7,277 bases of DNA, taken from the NCBI GenBank assembly GCA_028292075.1, contig JAQGNA010000442.1, forward strand, positions 1-7,277, in the 5' to 3' direction. The stretch comes from Rhodoferax sp. (GTDB taxonomy: Bacteria; Pseudomonadota; Gammaproteobacteria; Burkholderiales; Burkholderiaceae). Position 1 is the stretch's first letter; each line of letters begins with the position of its first letter. The notes under the pieces are model-generated. The model made no database searches. It saw only the letters and a program-made list of their open reading frames with translations, and was not told where the DNA came from. The position numbers and the translations under genes are program-made. Positions 5,639 to 7,277 of the stretch are shown piece by piece.

Positions 5639-6616
5639 TTGGCGAAAAGAACTTTCCTCGACTTCGAGCAGCCCATTTCCGATCTGGAAACCAAGATCGA
5701 AGAGCTGCGTTATGTACAGAATGAATCCGCCGTCGACATCTCCGAAGAGATCGACCAGCTGAGCAAGAAGAGCCAACAGCTCACCAAGGACATCTACAGC
5801 GATCTCACGCCGTGGCAGATCACCAAGATCGCCCGGCACCCCGAGCGGCCCTACACGCTCGACTACGTCAACGAGCTGTTCACCGACTTCGTCGAACTGC
5901 ACGGCGATCGCCATTTCTCGGACGATCTGTCCATCGTCGGCGGGCTGGCGCGTTTCAACGGCACGGCCTGCATGGTGCTCGGCCACCAAAAGGGCCGCGA
6001 CACCAAGGAACGCGGCCTGCGCAACTTCGGCATGAGCAAGCCCGAGGGCTACCGCAAGGCGCTGCGCCTCATGAAGTTGGCCGAAAAATTCCAGCTGCCG
6101 GTGTTCACCTTCGTCGACACGCCAGGCGCTTATCCCGGCATCGATGCCGAGGAGCGCGGGCAGTCCGAAGCCATCGGCCGCAACATCTTCGAGATGGCCC
6201 AGCTCGAGGTGCCGATCATCACCACCATCATCGGCGAGGGCGGCTCTGGCGGCGCACTGGCCATCTCGGTGGCCGACCAGGTGGTGATGCTGCAATATTC
6301 GATCTATTCGGTCATCAGCCCCGAAGGCTGTGCGTCCATCCTCTGGAAGACCTCCGACAAGGCCCAGGAAGCGGCCGACGCGCTCAACATCACCGCCCAT
6401 CGCCTCAAGGCGCTGGGCCTGGTAGACAAGATCGTGAACGAACCCGTGGGTGGCGCCCACCGCGACCACAAGCAGATGGCCGCGTTCCTGAAGCGTGCGC
6501 TGAACGACGCGCTGCGCCAGCTGAGCGACCTGAAGGTCAAGGAACTGCTGGACCGCCGCTACGACCGGCTGCAGAGCTACGGCCGATTCACCGACACCAA
6601 AGCCGACAGCAAATGA
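5639..6616 (+). CDS. accA: Acetyl-CoA carboxylase carboxyltransferase subunit alpha
   Basis: AccA pairs with AccD (not in the window) to move the carboxyl group from biotin-BCCP to acetyl-CoA, giving malonyl-CoA, the first committed step of fatty-acid synthesis in the cytoplasm. Initiating at the TTG gives 325 residues, close to E. coli (319), and the usual N-terminus (M)[12 protein letters not shown]. The N-terminal helical part spans about 8-52. The crotonase-like carboxyltransferase domain follows: [13 protein letters not shown] at 84-96, [11 protein letters not shown] at 115-125, [10 protein letters not shown] at 158-167, the glycine-rich [11 protein letters not shown] at 199-209 that stabilises the enolate, and [11 protein letters not shown] at 227-237. 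All expected segments are intact. An upstream GTG (5594) would add residues not typical of the family; the ATG at 5633 would add only Met-Thr but is badly spaced from the AGGAG. The DUF1345 gene follows after 37 bases. Confidence 0.97.
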   Translation: MAKRTFLDFEQPISDLETKIEELRYVQNESAVDISEEIDQLSKKSQQLTKDIYSDLTPWQITKIARHPERPYTLDYVNELFTDFVELHGDRHFSDDLSIVGGLARFNGTACMVLGHQKGRDTKERGLRNFGMSKPEGYRKALRLMKLAEKFQLPVFTFVDTPGAYPGIDAEERGQSEAIGRNIFEMAQLEVPIITTIIGEGGSGGALAISVADQVVMLQYSIYSVISPEGCASILWKTSDKAQEAADALNITAHRLKALGLVDKIVNEPVGGAHRDHKQMAAFLKRALNDALRQLSDLKVKELLDRRYDRLQSYGRFTDTKADSK

Positions 6617-6653
6617 GGGCGGCGGCTGAGCGCCGGTACGCTGACGCACCGCC

Positions 6654-7277
6654 ATGAAGTCGGCTTTCCGTCACTTTTCGGTCACCACCGGCACCCAGCG
6701 TGTCGTCTACGGCGTGATCGTGGGCGTTGCCGTGGCGGCATTGCCGTTGCCCTTCGCGGTGGAGATCCGCGGGCTGATGGGCTGGTGCCTGGCGGTGGCG
6801 GTCTATCTGGTGCTGGCCTGGTGGCTCGCTGAAGAGTTCGACGCCGACCGCACCCGCGAACGCGCCCAGCAGCAGGACCAATCCAGCCCGCTGCTTTTCG
6901 TGGTGCTGGTGGTGGCGGGGCTGGCCAGCGTGGTGGCCATTGTCGAGATGCTGCAGAACGTCAAGGACCTGAAGGAGTCGCAGCGCGCCTGGCACATCGC
7001 CCTGTCGATGGCGGCGCTGGCACTGTCCTGGCTGCTCATTCAGACCACCTTCGCCTTCCGGTATGCGCACCGCTACTACCAGGAAGAAATGAACAACAAG
7101 GTGGCCGGTGCGGGGCTCGATTTTCCGGGTAAGCTCGACCCGGACTATTTCGATTTCTTGTACTACTCCTTCGTGGTCGGCATGACCTCGCAGGTGTCGG
7201 ACGTGCAGGTGACCTCGCGCGAGATGCGCCGGCTCACACTGGTGCACGGCGTGCTGTCGTTCGGGTTCAACATGCTG
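6654..7277 (+). CDS. DUF1345 family integral membrane protein, C-terminus cut by window edge
   Basis: The frame from the ATG at 6654 stays open for 208 codons to the last base of the window. It reads as a polytopic inner-membrane protein with hydrophobic segments at about 17-36, 43-59, 80-99, 112-135, 166-180 and 195-208. The loop SFVVGMTSQVSDVQVTSREM (172-191) and the following LVHGVLSFGFNM are hallmarks I associate with the DUF1345 family, whose function is unknown. Family members are usually slightly over 210 residues, so only a short C-terminal piece should be missing. The ATG is the only start available because an in-frame TGA sits at 6642-6644; no clear Shine-Dalgarno precedes it. Only 37 bases separate it from accA, so read-through or coupling is possible. 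Two charged loops (60-76 and 101-111) lie between membrane segments. No transport substrate can be inferred. Confidence 0.85.
   Translation, partial: MKSAFRHFSVTTGTQRVVYGVIVGVAVAALPLPFAVEIRGLMGWCLAVAVYLVLAWWLAEEFDADRTRERAQQQDQSSPLLFVVLVVAGLASVVAIVEMLQNVKDLKESQRAWHIALSMAALALSWLLIQTTFAFRYAHRYYQEEMNNKVAGAGLDFPGKLDPDYFDFLYYSFVVGMTSQVSDVQVTSREMRRLTLVHGVLSFGFNML

Noticed and set aside
6617..6653. A possible terminator between accA and the DUF1345 gene
   Set aside because: Only a 5-base-pair stem (CGGCG with CGCCG, 6620-6635) is present and no T-run follows; too weak to call.
5621..6655. A 344-codon minus-strand open frame over accA
   Set aside because: It is the reverse-complement shadow of accA in the same phase relation, and the sense protein is unmistakable.
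1..7277. A hidden novel defence, mobile or CRISPR system
   Set aside because: Nearly all of the sequence is taken up by recognised housekeeping genes with uniform codon use. I found no long repeats, insertion-sequence ends, integrase, tRNA or regularly spaced repeat-spacer structure.

Overview
The window looks like chromosomal DNA from a GC-rich betaproteobacterium, most likely family Comamonadaceae (Variovorax, Acidovorax or a relative). This rests on codon usage strongly biased to G/C in third positions, on the remembered appearance of the CysS and AccA protein termini in that family, and on the gene order cysS, HhH glycosylase, accA. The genus cannot be fixed from the sequence alone. The genes are housekeeping genes. 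I see no mobile element, CRISPR array, tRNA, rRNA, phage gene or toxin/defence system, and no sign of a new system.

The window is organised as two divergent gene clusters around a 357-base intergenic region (3025-3381).

Left cluster, minus strand, in transcription order: an exported TPR-repeat protein (3024-2452); a periplasmic cyclophilin-type peptidyl-prolyl isomerase, ppiA-like (2364-1669); a cytoplasmic cyclophilin, ppiB-like (1665-1159); lpxH, the UDP-2,3-diacylglucosamine hydrolase of lipid A synthesis (1140-352); and the start of an MtfA-like M90 zinc peptidase (347 to beyond base 1). The gaps are 87, 3, 18 and 4 bases with no convincing terminator, so an operon is likely. Its products serve the cell envelope and protein folding.

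Right cluster, plus strand: cysS (cysteinyl-tRNA synthetase, 3382-4761); a short HhH-GPD DNA glycosylase of the 3-methyladenine type (4873-5544); accA, the carboxyltransferase alpha subunit of acetyl-CoA carboxylase, read here from a TTG start (5639-6616); and a DUF1345 membrane protein cut by the window end (6654 onward). The gaps are 111, 94 and 37 bases. The gene functions differ (translation, DNA repair, fatty-acid synthesis), so co-transcription is possible but not shown.

The points worth a second look are small. The accA start is probably TTG, six bases after a misleading ATG. lpxH starts with GTG. The divergent region carries a four-copy 9-base tandem repeat and two back-to-back candidate -10 elements. 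A perfect 14-base palindrome lies just before the accA ribosome binding site. Very long open frames run antisense to both clusters, but codon bias explains them and they are not genes.
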